The notes under the pieces are model-generated. The model did no database searches. It had not been told where the DNA came from and worked only from the letters and a program-made list of their open reading frames with translations. This document shows, piece after piece, positions 28,601-36,698 of a stretch of DNA of 64,000 nucleotides. The stretch covers positions 992,001 to 1,056,000 of the forward strand of contig CP091725.1 of the NCBI GenBank assembly GCA_022009815.1, in the 5' to 3' direction. Position numbers and translations under genes: made by a program. Numbering within the stretch: the stretch's first letter is position 1; each line of letters begins with the position of its first letter. The stretch comes from Bacteroidales bacterium. Its GTDB lineage: Bacteria > Bacteroidota > Bacteroidia > Bacteroidales > Muribaculaceae.

Positions 28601-28833
28601 GTGTCATAACAATCACAAAATTGACAGACGGGCCCGATAACGGCTTAAATCTTTGCGCAGTCAACTATGTCACGGCACGTCTTTACAACGGACAGTCGCT
28701 TGTCAGAGAACAAGAAATTAGTGAAAACTGCAACCATATAGATGTTGAAGATTTACCAGAAGGTTCTTATTATCTTAACGTAGAAGAAAATGGTAGGATA
28801 GTTTTGAAACAGACGGTTATAATAAAGCACTGA
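25624..28833 (+). CDS. T9SS-sorted hydrolase-fold protein lacking its nucleophile; two frame breaks
   Basis: About 1,070 residues after repair. It has a signal peptide (LFLSFLFCLLGMSLTFAQ), an alpha/beta-hydrolase-like middle (YDIIYLKYNDDMDD, then VVGLGVGGVIARIGINMMES and VNSPFRGVNIPLSLQAL), a long region without recognised domains, and a type A sorting domain at the end (YCATPNPANSVITITKLT, then VEDLPEGSYYLNVEENG). Active relatives, as I recall them, have GQSMGG and SHDSPHQGANVP here. In this protein the serine is glycine and the His-Asp is lost, so it is probably inactive. The frame breaks at 27718-27720 (one A lost) and at about 28018-28024 (two bases lost or one gained). The cargo is exported to the cell surface by the type IX system. 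AT-rich compared with neighbours. Confidence 0.75.
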
Positions 28834-28843
28834 TTATTATAAT

Positions 28844-28902
28844 AAAATGGGCGAAAAAATGGACAAAACTATGTCGCTAAGCACTTTTTCGCTCATTTTT
28901 TG
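28844..28902 (+). terminator. Terminator after the T9SS-sorted protein
   Basis: The arms AAATGGGCGAAAAA and TTTTTCGCTCATTT (one wobble) pair around a loop of about 22 bases and end in a run of T's. Confidence 0.65.
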
Positions 28903-28962
28903 TAAATAATTTTGCTTATTCGCAAATTATAATTATTTTTACGCAAATTAATCTGATTTGAT

Positions 28963-29550
28963 ATGAAAAAGGCACTATTTTTTATGATTTTCATATTCGC
29001 GACTGCGATTTGCGGATATGCACAGGAAGCGCCGGCTGCAGAGCAGAACGACGACTCAGAACTGATTTTACGCTATCAGAGCCGCCGCACTATGCGCGGA
29101 TATAAAATGCTGTTCGAGGCAGGCTACCAATGGGGGTTGCCAGACAAAGAAGGCTTCCTATGCGGCGTCTACGACCCCGACAAGTGGAGCGTCGGCGCGT
29201 CGGCAGGCTTCCAATTCAACAATTTCGTGTTTCTTGGCGGCGGCACCGATTTCCAATTGTACCGTAGCGGCGGCAACACCTATCTGACGGTTCCCGTTTT
29301 CGGCGAACTCAGAATAAATGTGTTAAACGACAAAAAGTTTACACCTTTTGGTGATGTCAGGTTTGGCTACGGCATCGGCGATATCCGCGGTGCGTATGTC
29401 GCATTCCAAGTGGGAGTGCGCTACTCACTTCCGAAGCACCATGCAATCTACCTGCTGTGCCAGTATGACAACCAATTGGGCGACGGTTCGGCAGACCACA
29501 CCGACTTTGTCAACGACAATCTCGGATTTAAATTGGGTTATGAATTTTAA
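28963..29550 (+). CDS. Small outer-membrane beta-barrel protein, paralogue 1
   Basis: A 195-residue protein with a signal peptide (LFFMIFIFATAICGYAQ) and alternating amphipathic strands ending in LGFKLGYEF, the aromatic C-terminus of outer-membrane barrels. Landmarks are RRTMRGYKMLFEAGYQWG, GFQFNNFVFLGGGTDF and VPVFGELRINVLNDKKFTPF. The following gene has the same landmarks, so the pair arose by tandem duplication. The barrel probably has eight strands. Function unknown; similar proteins are annotated as outer-membrane beta-barrel or porin-family proteins. Confidence 0.8.
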   Translation: MKKALFFMIFIFATAICGYAQEAPAAEQNDDSELILRYQSRRTMRGYKMLFEAGYQWGLPDKEGFLCGVYDPDKWSVGASAGFQFNNFVFLGGGTDFQLYRSGGNTYLTVPVFGELRINVLNDKKFTPFGDVRFGYGIGDIRGAYVAFQVGVRYSLPKHHAIYLLCQYDNQLGDGSADHTDFVNDNLGFKLGYEF

Positions 29551-29561
29551 GCACAAAGATT

Positions 29562-30095
29562 ATGAGACGATTCCTGGCTTTTATCACAATAGCGATGCTG
29601 GCTCTTGCCGCCAACGCACAACAGTCGCCGACAGACACCGACGCCGTGCGCAGCAAGCTGACGATGCGCGGCTACAAAGCTTTTTACGACGTCAATTATC
29701 TGTTTACGATTTATCCCTCAGACACAGATACGGGCAACAGCCTCGGCTTCTCCACGTCGCATGGATTCCAATTCAACAACTATCTTTATTTTGGCGGCGG
29801 CATCGGGTTTAACTCGTTTTTCTGCGACGGAACGACACGTCTTGTTGTACCTATATTCGGCGAGCTGCGATGCAATTTTCTCAACCGCCGCACCACCCCG
29901 TTTGTCTGCGGACGCTATGGCTACGGCTTCGGCAAGATTCACGGCTCATACGACAGTCTTGTGCTCGGCATGCGCCTCGCTCTCAAAAACAACCACTCGC
30001 TAACCGCCGGCGTTGAGTACAGTGTTCAATCAGACATCAGCGACAATGGCTACTACCAGACCAACATAGGCTTCCGTCTGGGCTACGAATTCTGA
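29562..30095 (+). CDS. Small outer-membrane beta-barrel protein, paralogue 2
   Basis: A 177-residue paralogue of the gene 11 bases upstream. The shared landmarks in the same order are KLTMRGYKAFYDVNYLF, GFQFNNYLYFGGGIGF, VPIFGELRCNFLNRRTTPF and the C-terminal NIGFRLGYEF. A signal peptide (LAFITIAMLALAANAQ) is present. The copies have diverged to moderate identity, so the duplication is old. They are likely one transcript, ending before the inverted repeat at 30134-30180. Confidence 0.8.
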   Translation: MRRFLAFITIAMLALAANAQQSPTDTDAVRSKLTMRGYKAFYDVNYLFTIYPSDTDTGNSLGFSTSHGFQFNNYLYFGGGIGFNSFFCDGTTRLVVPIFGELRCNFLNRRTTPFVCGRYGYGFGKIHGSYDSLVLGMRLALKNNHSLTAGVEYSVQSDISDNGYYQTNIGFRLGYEF

Positions 30096-30133
30096 CAAAG
30101 CCGACAGACACAGAAGGACACAAACGCATTGCC

Positions 30134-30180
30134 GCGCCGCTGTTTTTTTTGAGCCATTAAAAAAGCCAAGACAGCGGCGC
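30134..30180. terminator. Inverted repeat between the barrel genes and cdd
   Basis: Perfect 10-bp arms (GCGCCGCTGT with ACAGCGGCGC) enclose about 27 bases that begin with eight T's. It may end transcription of the barrel pair. Confidence 0.45.
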
Positions 30181-30228
30181 GTCTCCGCATTTTGACATTG
30201 ATGATGTCCGTTTATAAAAAATATTTCT

Positions 30229-30237
30229 TACATTTGC
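30229..30237 (+). promoter_or_regulatory. Promoter -7 box (TACATTTGC) for cdd
   Basis: TAnnTTTGC 21 bases before ATG 30258. The longer open frame from 30192 starts upstream of it and is rejected. Confidence 0.6.
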
Positions 30238-30257
30238 ATAAACGAGTCTTCATTGAT

Positions 30258-30728
30258 ATGAAAGAATTAAAGATCACTACCAACGTGCGGGTTTATCAGT
30301 ATGATGAACTCGTTGAAGAGGACAAAATTTTAGTTGACAAGGCAAAGGCTATGACCGAAAATTCGTATGCGCCCTACAGTAAATTTCATGTAGGCGCCGC
30401 GGTGCTGCTGTCGAACGGCAAGATTGTTGGCGGCTCCAACCAGGAGAACGCCGCTTTCCCGTCGGGCACGTGCGCCGAGCGCACCACCGTATACTACGCG
30501 CATTCAAAATATCCGGAAGCCAAGTTTGAGAAACTCGCCATCGCCGCCAAAAAAGACGGAAAGTTTACCAGCTACCCCGTGTCGCCCTGCGGCGCGTGCC
30601 GCCAGTCTATCCTTGAGTATGAGACCCTCGGCAAGCAACCGGTGAAGATTTATCTCTACGGCGAAGACGGCATTTATGTTGTAGACCGGGTAGCGAACCT
30701 CCTGCCCCTGCATTTCGCCAGTTTCTAA
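30258..30728 (+). CDS. cdd: Cytidine deaminase
   Basis: Deaminates cytidine and deoxycytidine to uridine forms in pyrimidine salvage. The 156-residue protein has the zinc site of the family: the catalytic glutamate with the first cysteine in SGTCAERTTVYYA, and the second and third ligands in SPCGACRQSILEYE. The substrate-binding stretch YSKFHVGAAVLLSNGKIVGG is present. It has its own promoter. The next gene starts 12 bases after the stop. The length is usual for the homotetrameric family. Confidence 0.95.
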   Translation: MKELKITTNVRVYQYDELVEEDKILVDKAKAMTENSYAPYSKFHVGAAVLLSNGKIVGGSNQENAAFPSGTCAERTTVYYAHSKYPEAKFEKLAIAAKKDGKFTSYPVSPCGACRQSILEYETLGKQPVKIYLYGEDGIYVVDRVANLLPLHFASF

Positions 30729-30740
30729 CCGCCTGTGCCA

Positions 30741-31466
30741 ATGATAAAAACAGTAATAAACCCGGAATTCGAGCATCTACGCAAGGAGTTGTCGTCAATC
30801 CCGGAGACAATAGCCGTGTGCGGCACAAAGATATTTCAGGGACGCAACCGCATCTACCGCGCCACAATCGGCGGCATAGACCTTACGGTGAAGGAATTCA
30901 GAGTTCCGTCGCTGGCAAACCGCATAGCCTACACTTTCTTCAGAAAGGGCAAGGCGCGCCGGTCGTATGACAACGCGATGGCGCTCGGCAAGCTCGGCAT
31001 CGGCACTCCGGAGCCCATAGCCTACATCGAGGAGCGCGCCGGCGGTCTGCTGCGCCGCAGCTACTACGTGTGCCGCTACTGGGAAGGAGACGTTGTCGGC
31101 GGATGGGAACACAAAATGAGCGACTCGGGCGCGATGCTCGAATCGCTTGCCCGCTTCACACTGACACTCCACCAAAAAGGCGTTTACCACAAGGACTTCT
31201 CACAGGGCAACATCCTCTATCGCCGCGACAAAGACGGCGGATTCGAGTTTGTGCTTGTCGACATAAACCGGATGCTGTTTGGCGTACACGACACCGCACG
31301 GCTCTACCGCAACTTCCGCAGCATCAACATCCAAAGCGAGCACGAGACAGTGCGCTTCGCCGAGGCTTATGCCCGCGTGGCTGGACTCGACGAGGAAAAT
31401 ATGCGCACCGTTGCCGTCGGGATGCTGCAACAATACAAGAAAGAAAGGCTCTCCACCGCCGACTGA
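30741..31466 (+). CDS. LPS-kinase-like protein (InaA/Kdo kinase group)
   Basis: A small kinase-fold protein of 241 residues from ATG 30741; a GTG six bases upstream is an alternative. The catalytic loop is HKDFSQGNILYRR with the aspartate and asparagine of the kinase fold, and the metal-binding stretch is FVLVDINRMLFG. The N-terminal lobe carries the invariant lysine in GGIDLTVKEFR. Members such as KdkA, RfaP and InaA phosphorylate Kdo or heptose in the LPS inner core. No Kdo gene is adjacent, so the substrate is inferred. The gene follows cdd and precedes a lipoprotein gene. Confidence 0.82.
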   Translation: MIKTVINPEFEHLRKELSSIPETIAVCGTKIFQGRNRIYRATIGGIDLTVKEFRVPSLANRIAYTFFRKGKARRSYDNAMALGKLGIGTPEPIAYIEERAGGLLRRSYYVCRYWEGDVVGGWEHKMSDSGAMLESLARFTLTLHQKGVYHKDFSQGNILYRRDKDGGFEFVLVDINRMLFGVHDTARLYRNFRSINIQSEHETVRFAEAYARVAGLDEENMRTVAVGMLQQYKKERLSTAD

Positions 31467-31494
31467 AAAAACTTATAGGAAAATGATTTTTACA

Positions 31495-32494
31495 ATGAGA
31501 AAAACGATATATCTGCTGTTTGCCGTCATAGCGGCAGCCGTATGCACGGCATGCGGCAACAGCGCGTTCAGTATCGAGGGCAAACTGACCGATGCTGGCA
31601 CACAGAATCTGCGCATCGTATACCAGGCAGGCGACTCAATCGTGTCGCAATGGGTGCCGGCAGTCAACGGCGAGTTTAAAGTGGACGGCAAGGCATCCGA
31701 CCTGTCGGTGGTCTATCTCTACAGCGCGCAGATGCAACTGATTGCCCACCTTGCTGTGGAAGGCAGCGACCACATAAAGATTGAAGGCTCAATAGCCGAC
31801 CGCTACAACCTGAAGGTGACGGGCTCGGAGATCAATGAGCAGTGGAACGACTTTATCCGGGCACATGCCGCCGACTTCAAGGCGATGCGCAACGACCGCA
31901 CAGACAAGGCGATAGCCGACTATATAGGCAAGAATCCGAAATGTGGTAAGCACGCTGCTGCTCACTTGCGACTATTCCGACATTTCCAGCCCCAACGCAC
32001 AGGCGTTGCTGAAGAAAATCGACAAGGCAGCCAAACCAGAGCAGCTGCTGTCGCTGTATTCGCAATTTTTAAACAGCGGCGACCTGACATCGAAAAAAGT
32101 GGCCTCGCTGAAACTGCGCAACGACCAGGATTCGCTGGTGATTGTGCGCACTTACGACCATCCAGCGACCATCCTGTTTTTCTGGCGCAACGAAGACAGC
32201 GACCGCCAGACAACGGTCAACTCGCTGAAGTCACTGTGTCGTGGCAGCCGCCTGCAAATGGTCGACATCTGTCTTGACTCCGACACACTTGACTGGCGAC
32301 GCACCATTGATGGAGATTCCGTGAAATGGGGTCACTACAAAGCCATCGGCGGCGTTGTCGACAAGACCATCGTAGACCTCAACGTCAAGGGTTCGCCATA
32401 TTTCATCGTAGCCGATTCTACCGGCACACAAATCTACCGCGGCACACAGTTTGAGAATATGCGCGCCGTCCTGAACAAGAAAAAAATCAAATAA
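31495..32494 (+). CDS. DUF4369 / thioredoxin-like lipoprotein, frame broken near 31941
   Basis: After repair about 333 residues. It has a lipoprotein signal with lipobox (VCTAC, cysteine about residue 21), a DUF4369 beta-domain (FSIEGKLTDAGTQNLRIVYQ) and a C-terminal thioredoxin-like fold (ATILFFWRNEDSDRQTTVN, GSPYFIVADSTGTQIYRG). The usual CxxC is absent after FFW, so it is not a classical disulphide reductase. The break at 31939-31942 divides GKNPK from VVSTLLLTCDYSDIS and fits loss of two bases. ATG 31483 is an alternative start four codons upstream. It probably sits in the periplasmic face of the membrane. The YifB gene begins six bases after the stop. Confidence 0.8.
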
Positions 32495-32499
32495 CAAAG

Positions 32500-34050
32500 A
32501 TGTTTACCAAGACCAACGGAGCCGCCGTGCAAGGCATCGACGCCCTGATGATAAAGATAGAAGTGTCGGTGGAACAAGGATTCGGATTCTGCATTGTCGG
32601 ACTCCCCGACACCGCCGTAAAGGAGAGCTACCAACGCATCCTCTCAGCCGTGAAGATGTGCGGCATCGAGTTTCCGCGCCGCAAGGTGGTGGTCAATATG
32701 TCGCCCGCCGACGTGAAAAAAGAAGGGTCGGCCTACGACCTTCCGCTTGCCATCGCGGTGCTTGCCGCCGATGAAAAGGTGACAGCCGACCGCCTGGAGC
32801 GCTTCATGCTAATGGGCGAACTGAGCCTTGACGGCTCGCTGCAACCCATCAAAGGCGTGCTCCCGATGGCAATAAAGGCCCGCGAACACGGACTCGACGG
32901 CATCATCGTGCCAAAGGCCAACGTGATGGAGGCCGCCGTGGTCAACAACCTCAACGTCTATGGCGCCGACAACATCCTTGAGGTAATCGGCTTCTTCAAC
33001 AACACCTACGACCTTCAGCCCACCGTGGTCGACACGCGCGAGATGTTTCGCCGCCAAGTGGACCATTTCGACTTCGACTTCTCGGAAGTCAAGGGTCAGG
33101 AAATCGTGAAACGCGCCTTCGAAGTGGCGTGCGCGGGCGGCCACAACATACTGCTCATCGGGTCGCCCGGCTCGGGAAAGTCGATGATGGCAAAACGCCT
33201 GCCGTCAATCCTTCCGCCGCTGACGTTGCAGGAAGCTCTCGAAACCACCAAAATACACTCCGTTGCAGGCAAACTGAAACAAGGGTCGATGCTAATGACT
33301 CAACGTCCTTTCCGCTCACCCCACCACACCATCTCTCCGGTGGCTCTCGTTGGCGGAGGCTCCTATCCAACACCCGGCGAAATCAGCCTTGCCCATAACG
33401 GAATCCTCTTTCTCGACGAGTTTCCGGAATTCAGCCGTCAGGTGCTCGAAGTGATGCGCCAGCCGCTCGAAGACCGCCATATCACCATCTCGCGCGCAAA
33501 GTACACCGTGGACTATCCCGCAGGGTTCATGCTCGTTGCATCGATGAACCCCTGTCCGTGCGGATACTACAACCATCCCACAAAACAATGCATCTGCGCA
33601 CCCGGCGCCGTGCAGCACTATCTCAACCGCATCTCCGGCCCGCTCCTCGACCGCATCGACCTGCAGGTGGAGGTGGCGCCAGTGGAATTTGACGACATCT
33701 CGTCGACCGCCCCAGCCGAGAGCAGCGCAGCCATACGCGAACGCGTGATCCGGGCGCGCGAAATACAGACACGCCGCTACGAAGGCATCAAAGGCGTGCA
33801 CTGCAACGCCCAGATGACCACCGCACTGATGCACCAGTATGCGCAGCCCGACGCAGCCGGACTTGAAAAGCTGAAAGACGCCATGACGCGGTTCAACATG
33901 TCGGCACGCGCCTACGACCGCATCCTCCGCGTGGCGCGCACCATCGCCGACCTTGAAGGCAGCGACCGCGTGCTCACTTACCACATCCAGGAGGCTATCG
34001 GCTACCGCAACCTCGACCGCGGCAATTGGGCAGAACGCAGGATGTTCTGA
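32500..34050 (+). CDS. YifB/ComM-family Mg-chelatase-like AAA+ ATPase
   Basis: A 516-residue ATPase. The N-terminal Lon-protease-like S5 domain opens with the characteristic GIDALMIKIEVSVEQGFGF and IVGLPDTAVKESYQRI. The AAA+ core has Walker A GSPGSGKSMMAKRL and Walker B ILFLDEFPEF. The zinc-like cluster NPCPCGYYNHPTKQC lies after VASMNP, and the C-terminal Mg-chelatase-2 region ends with LTYHIQEAIGYRNLDRG. ComM of this family promotes branch migration during natural transformation. Natural competence is not documented by any gene here. The frame is complete. Confidence 0.93.
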   Translation: MFTKTNGAAVQGIDALMIKIEVSVEQGFGFCIVGLPDTAVKESYQRILSAVKMCGIEFPRRKVVVNMSPADVKKEGSAYDLPLAIAVLAADEKVTADRLERFMLMGELSLDGSLQPIKGVLPMAIKAREHGLDGIIVPKANVMEAAVVNNLNVYGADNILEVIGFFNNTYDLQPTVVDTREMFRRQVDHFDFDFSEVKGQEIVKRAFEVACAGGHNILLIGSPGSGKSMMAKRLPSILPPLTLQEALETTKIHSVAGKLKQGSMLMTQRPFRSPHHTISPVALVGGGSYPTPGEISLAHNGILFLDEFPEFSRQVLEVMRQPLEDRHITISRAKYTVDYPAGFMLVASMNPCPCGYYNHPTKQCICAPGAVQHYLNRISGPLLDRIDLQVEVAPVEFDDISSTAPAESSAAIRERVIRAREIQTRRYEGIKGVHCNAQMTTALMHQYAQPDAAGLEKLKDAMTRFNMSARAYDRILRVARTIADLEGSDRVLTYHIQEAIGYRNLDRGNWAERRMF

Positions 34051-34099
34051 CAAAAGCTTTTTGCGATTGGTTTTTTAACCCTACAAAAAGAAAACAAAA

Positions 34100-34677
34100 A
34101 TGAACAATTCAATCGAAATATACCACTCGCAAGACGGAAGCGTACAGCTTAATGTAAAGCTGGAAAATGAGACAGTGTGGCTGAGTGCAAATCAAATGGC
34201 TATGCTTTTTGACCGCGATGCAAAGACAATACGCAAACATATAAACAATGTTTTTGCAGATGGAGAATTGGCAAAGGAAAGCAACACGCATTTTTTGCGT
34301 GTTGCTAATTCCGACAAACCTGTTCCGTTCTATAATCTTGATGTAATCATTTCTGTAGGATATAGAGTAAAGAGTAGGCAAGGCGTACAATTCCGCCAAT
34401 GGGCAACCTCCGTCCTCAAACAATACCTCATCAAGGGCTACGTTGTCAACCAACAGATAAAACTTGACCGCTACAACGAGCTTAAGGATGTTGTGCGCCT
34501 CATGTCGCGCTCCATTGTCTTGCAGGACAAGGTGACCACAGACGAGTATAGCGGGTTGTTAAAGAGCAACATCCGACAGATATATCAGACCTTTAGTGCA
34601 TAGCCGAGAGCCGCACAGAAGAGAAAGACGTGATGATGAAAGTAGTGGTGAATCTGATCAACAAAGAGAATCAGTAG
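34100..34677 (+). pseudogene. RhuM-Fic (DOC) family gene with the Fic core deleted
   Basis: Intact homologues in Bacteroides, as I remember them, have an N-terminal RhuM DNA-binding-like part and a C-terminal Fic domain of similar size. Here the N-terminal part is complete (ETVWLSANQMAMLFDRDAKT to LMSRSIVLQDKVTTDEYSGLLK). It then jumps to SNIRQIYQTF, which normally lies about 60 residues further on, and stops at 34603. In another frame the normal C-terminus AESRTEEKDVMMKVVVNLI follows at once (34603-34677). The stretch holding the Fic motif HxFxDGNKR is missing, so AMP-transferase activity is lost. Two internal deletions best explain this. The locus is AT-richer than its YifB neighbour. Confidence 0.75.
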
Positions 34678-34723
34678 AAGTCACAATCATAGGTTTGTAT
34701 ATGCATTTTTGAATATAAGTAGT

Positions 34724-34731
34724 TATATTTG
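34724..34731 (+). promoter_or_regulatory. Promoter -7 box (TATATTTG) for the GT39-like gene
   Basis: TAnnTTTG about 70 bases before ATG 34802. It lies inside the longer open frame that begins at 34709, so the upstream ATG is rejected. Confidence 0.5.
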
Positions 34732-34801
34732 TACAAATTTTATAGGAATCTGTGCTGCGACAACTGGGCAGACATTGGTTTCTGTCATTTATCATTTCAT
34801 T

Positions 34802-36124
34802 ATGATCAAAGCGTCCAACGACATATCAATAAAGAGTTTTATCACTGATATAAGAATTATCAGTATCATTTACTTTGTTTTTTTGATTGCAGTGGTGTGT
34901 ATTTTCGGATATACACCAAACAACGACACAGAAGGCTATATCGAATACGCAAAAATTTGCCTTCACAACAATCAACCATATCCTTGCACCTCTACAATTG
35001 TTGGACAACCATTTATTTGGAATATAGGTATTATCAACCTTGTTGAAACCTCCATTTATCTGTTTGGGAGTGTAATTCCCATTCTGCCTTTAATGTGCCT
35101 TATGAAAGCAATAACTGCATTTCTGACAGGTAAAATCGCTGAAATTTTATTCAACCGAAAAGTAGGACTAACCGCTACATTACTGTTTGTTTTATACCCA
35201 GGCAATTGGGGGCAAAGCACATTTATTCTTAGCGAAATTCCTATGACTTGTTTTGCTTTACTTTCTCTATATCTGCTTCTTAAAAGCAATCGTCGATATT
35301 TGTTTTTCATAGCCGGTTTTACTCTTTGTCTCGCCAATTGGTTCAGAGGCATAGCTTTAATCTTTATCTTGGCAATCATTATTTACCATCTAATATTTGA
35401 CCGAAATAATTTACTGAAAAAAATTGTTCCTTTTATTGCCGGTTATTTGACATTCATCATCATAGCAGGATCTTCAACATATATACGAACCGGTTATTTC
35501 ATTTATCAAGGCGATACCCTTTGGTTCAATATTTGTGATGACGCATATGATGGCGCAAGCATAGCACCGCACTATGGGCAAGACCCTTATGAGAAAGGCA
35601 AGCCAAGATATATAGAAGACATGCGTTCAAAGACATGCTTTGAATGTGCCGATATTTGGAAATCAAGATGCCTTCCGTGGATAATGAACCATAAAATAGA
35701 ATGGATAAAAAAGATACCTTACCGCTTATGGTATATATATTCGTCCGACCATGACAATATATCTGCTTTTCTTCACGACAAATCAAAGCCGGAAAACAAC
35801 GTTATGACATTGCCAATAAAACACATTTTCAAAGAATATAAGACGTTGTCACCAACACAATGGTTAGCACTTGCCAATGCTTTAATCTACTATTCATTGA
35901 TTCTGTGCTTTGTTCTGTCTTTATTTATGACATGTATAAGAAGAAATTGGAAACAAGCATTTCTACCGTTGTTTATCGTCATAGTAGGTTCCTTGCTGCT
36001 GACATTGGTAATTCACGGAGAAACTCGTTTTAAGTTGCCGTTCTTACCTTTTATCTTCATAATGGCCGCATATTTTGTTTCTAACCTTTTCTCAGCACAA
36101 AGACAGCCTCGCGGCCTACGTTGA
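34802..36124 (+). CDS. GT39-like integral-membrane glycosyltransferase
   Basis: A 440-residue multi-membrane protein of the ArnT/PMT superfamily. The first loop contains the acidic motif FGYTPNNDTEGYIEYAK; an aspartate at this place binds metal or donor in the family. About ten hydrophobic segments follow, with LSEIPMTCFALLSLYLLLK and LANWFRGIALIFILAI typical of polyprenyl-linked sugar transferases. The end HGETRFKLPFLPFIFIMAAY is the family signature GEsRykLPilP. It transfers a sugar from a lipid carrier at the periplasmic face. Composition is AT-rich, which suggests acquisition with other surface-glycan genes. It overlaps the wbqC-like gene tail to tail by 44 bases. Confidence 0.8.
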   Translation: MIKASNDISIKSFITDIRIISIIYFVFLIAVVCIFGYTPNNDTEGYIEYAKICLHNNQPYPCTSTIVGQPFIWNIGIINLVETSIYLFGSVIPILPLMCLMKAITAFLTGKIAEILFNRKVGLTATLLFVLYPGNWGQSTFILSEIPMTCFALLSLYLLLKSNRRYLFFIAGFTLCLANWFRGIALIFILAIIIYHLIFDRNNLLKKIVPFIAGYLTFIIIAGSSTYIRTGYFIYQGDTLWFNICDDAYDGASIAPHYGQDPYEKGKPRYIEDMRSKTCFECADIWKSRCLPWIMNHKIEWIKKIPYRLWYIYSSDHDNISAFLHDKSKPENNVMTLPIKHIFKEYKTLSPTQWLALANALIYYSLILCFVLSLFMTCIRRNWKQAFLPLFIVIVGSLLLTLVIHGETRFKLPFLPFIFIMAAYFVSNLFSAQRQPRGLR

Positions 36125-36692
36125 AAAGCAAATCGAGAATGCTCTGATTGGGCTGAAATCCAAATTTTGACGACCATATCTGATAGTATGGCTCGAGTGT
36201 TTGCTCCGTCAGCACACCGTCGCGTAGATTGAGGGCGTCAGAGACCGCCAAATCGTTTTTATTGTCAATAACGGCTGTTTCTATATCCAAGTCGAGAAAA
36301 TCGATTACAGCGGCGTGCAACGTCAAATTAAGCGATGCTATTGTTTGTATCGACTCGTCTGTATAGATTTGCTTCAAATCATCTGCAAAATAGTCGAAGA
36401 ACGGAGTGCGTCCGTAAGCCGAGAACAACGCACCCCAATGCGTATGTCGCCAATTGCCGTGACTGGAAAGCGCCACCTCTCCCACCGCCATCCGCCTGTT
36501 TGGCTTTTGCAGCGACGCCGACAGCTGCTGGCATCCGTTTGTGCCAACAATGTCCATACGGTTAAGATGCTTGTGGTGCTTGTCGAAAGGCTCCGACAAA
36601 TCTATCGCCACCTTGCCATAACGAAGCATGGCAGCGTAATAGTCTACGCTGCCCGCATATCTGGAGCTGAACACTGCTTTCAATGTGTCCAT
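36081..36692 (-). CDS. WbqC-like family protein
   Basis: A 203-residue protein of the WbqC family (PF08889 by memory), found in O-antigen and other surface-glycan loci, biochemical role unsettled. Conserved features are the N-terminal FSSRYAGSVDYYAAMLRYG, the middle LSSHGNWRHTHWGALFSAYGRTPFFDYF and the C-terminal YYQIWSSKFGFQPNQSILDLLFNVG. The start at 36692 lies six bases after the lepB stop, so it is the last gene of the lepB transcript. I recall lepB-wbqC as a common adjacency in Bacteroidales. Its 3' end overlaps the oppositely directed GT39-like gene. Confidence 0.88.
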   Translation of the reverse strand: MDTLKAVFSSRYAGSVDYYAAMLRYGKVAIDLSEPFDKHHKHLNRMDIVGTNGCQQLSASLQKPNRRMAVGEVALSSHGNWRHTHWGALFSAYGRTPFFDYFADDLKQIYTDESIQTIASLNLTLHAAVIDFLDLDIETAVIDNKNDLAVSDALNLRDGVLTEQTLEPYYQIWSSKFGFQPNQSILDLLFNVGREAVFVLRKG

Positions 36693-36698
36693 CTTATT

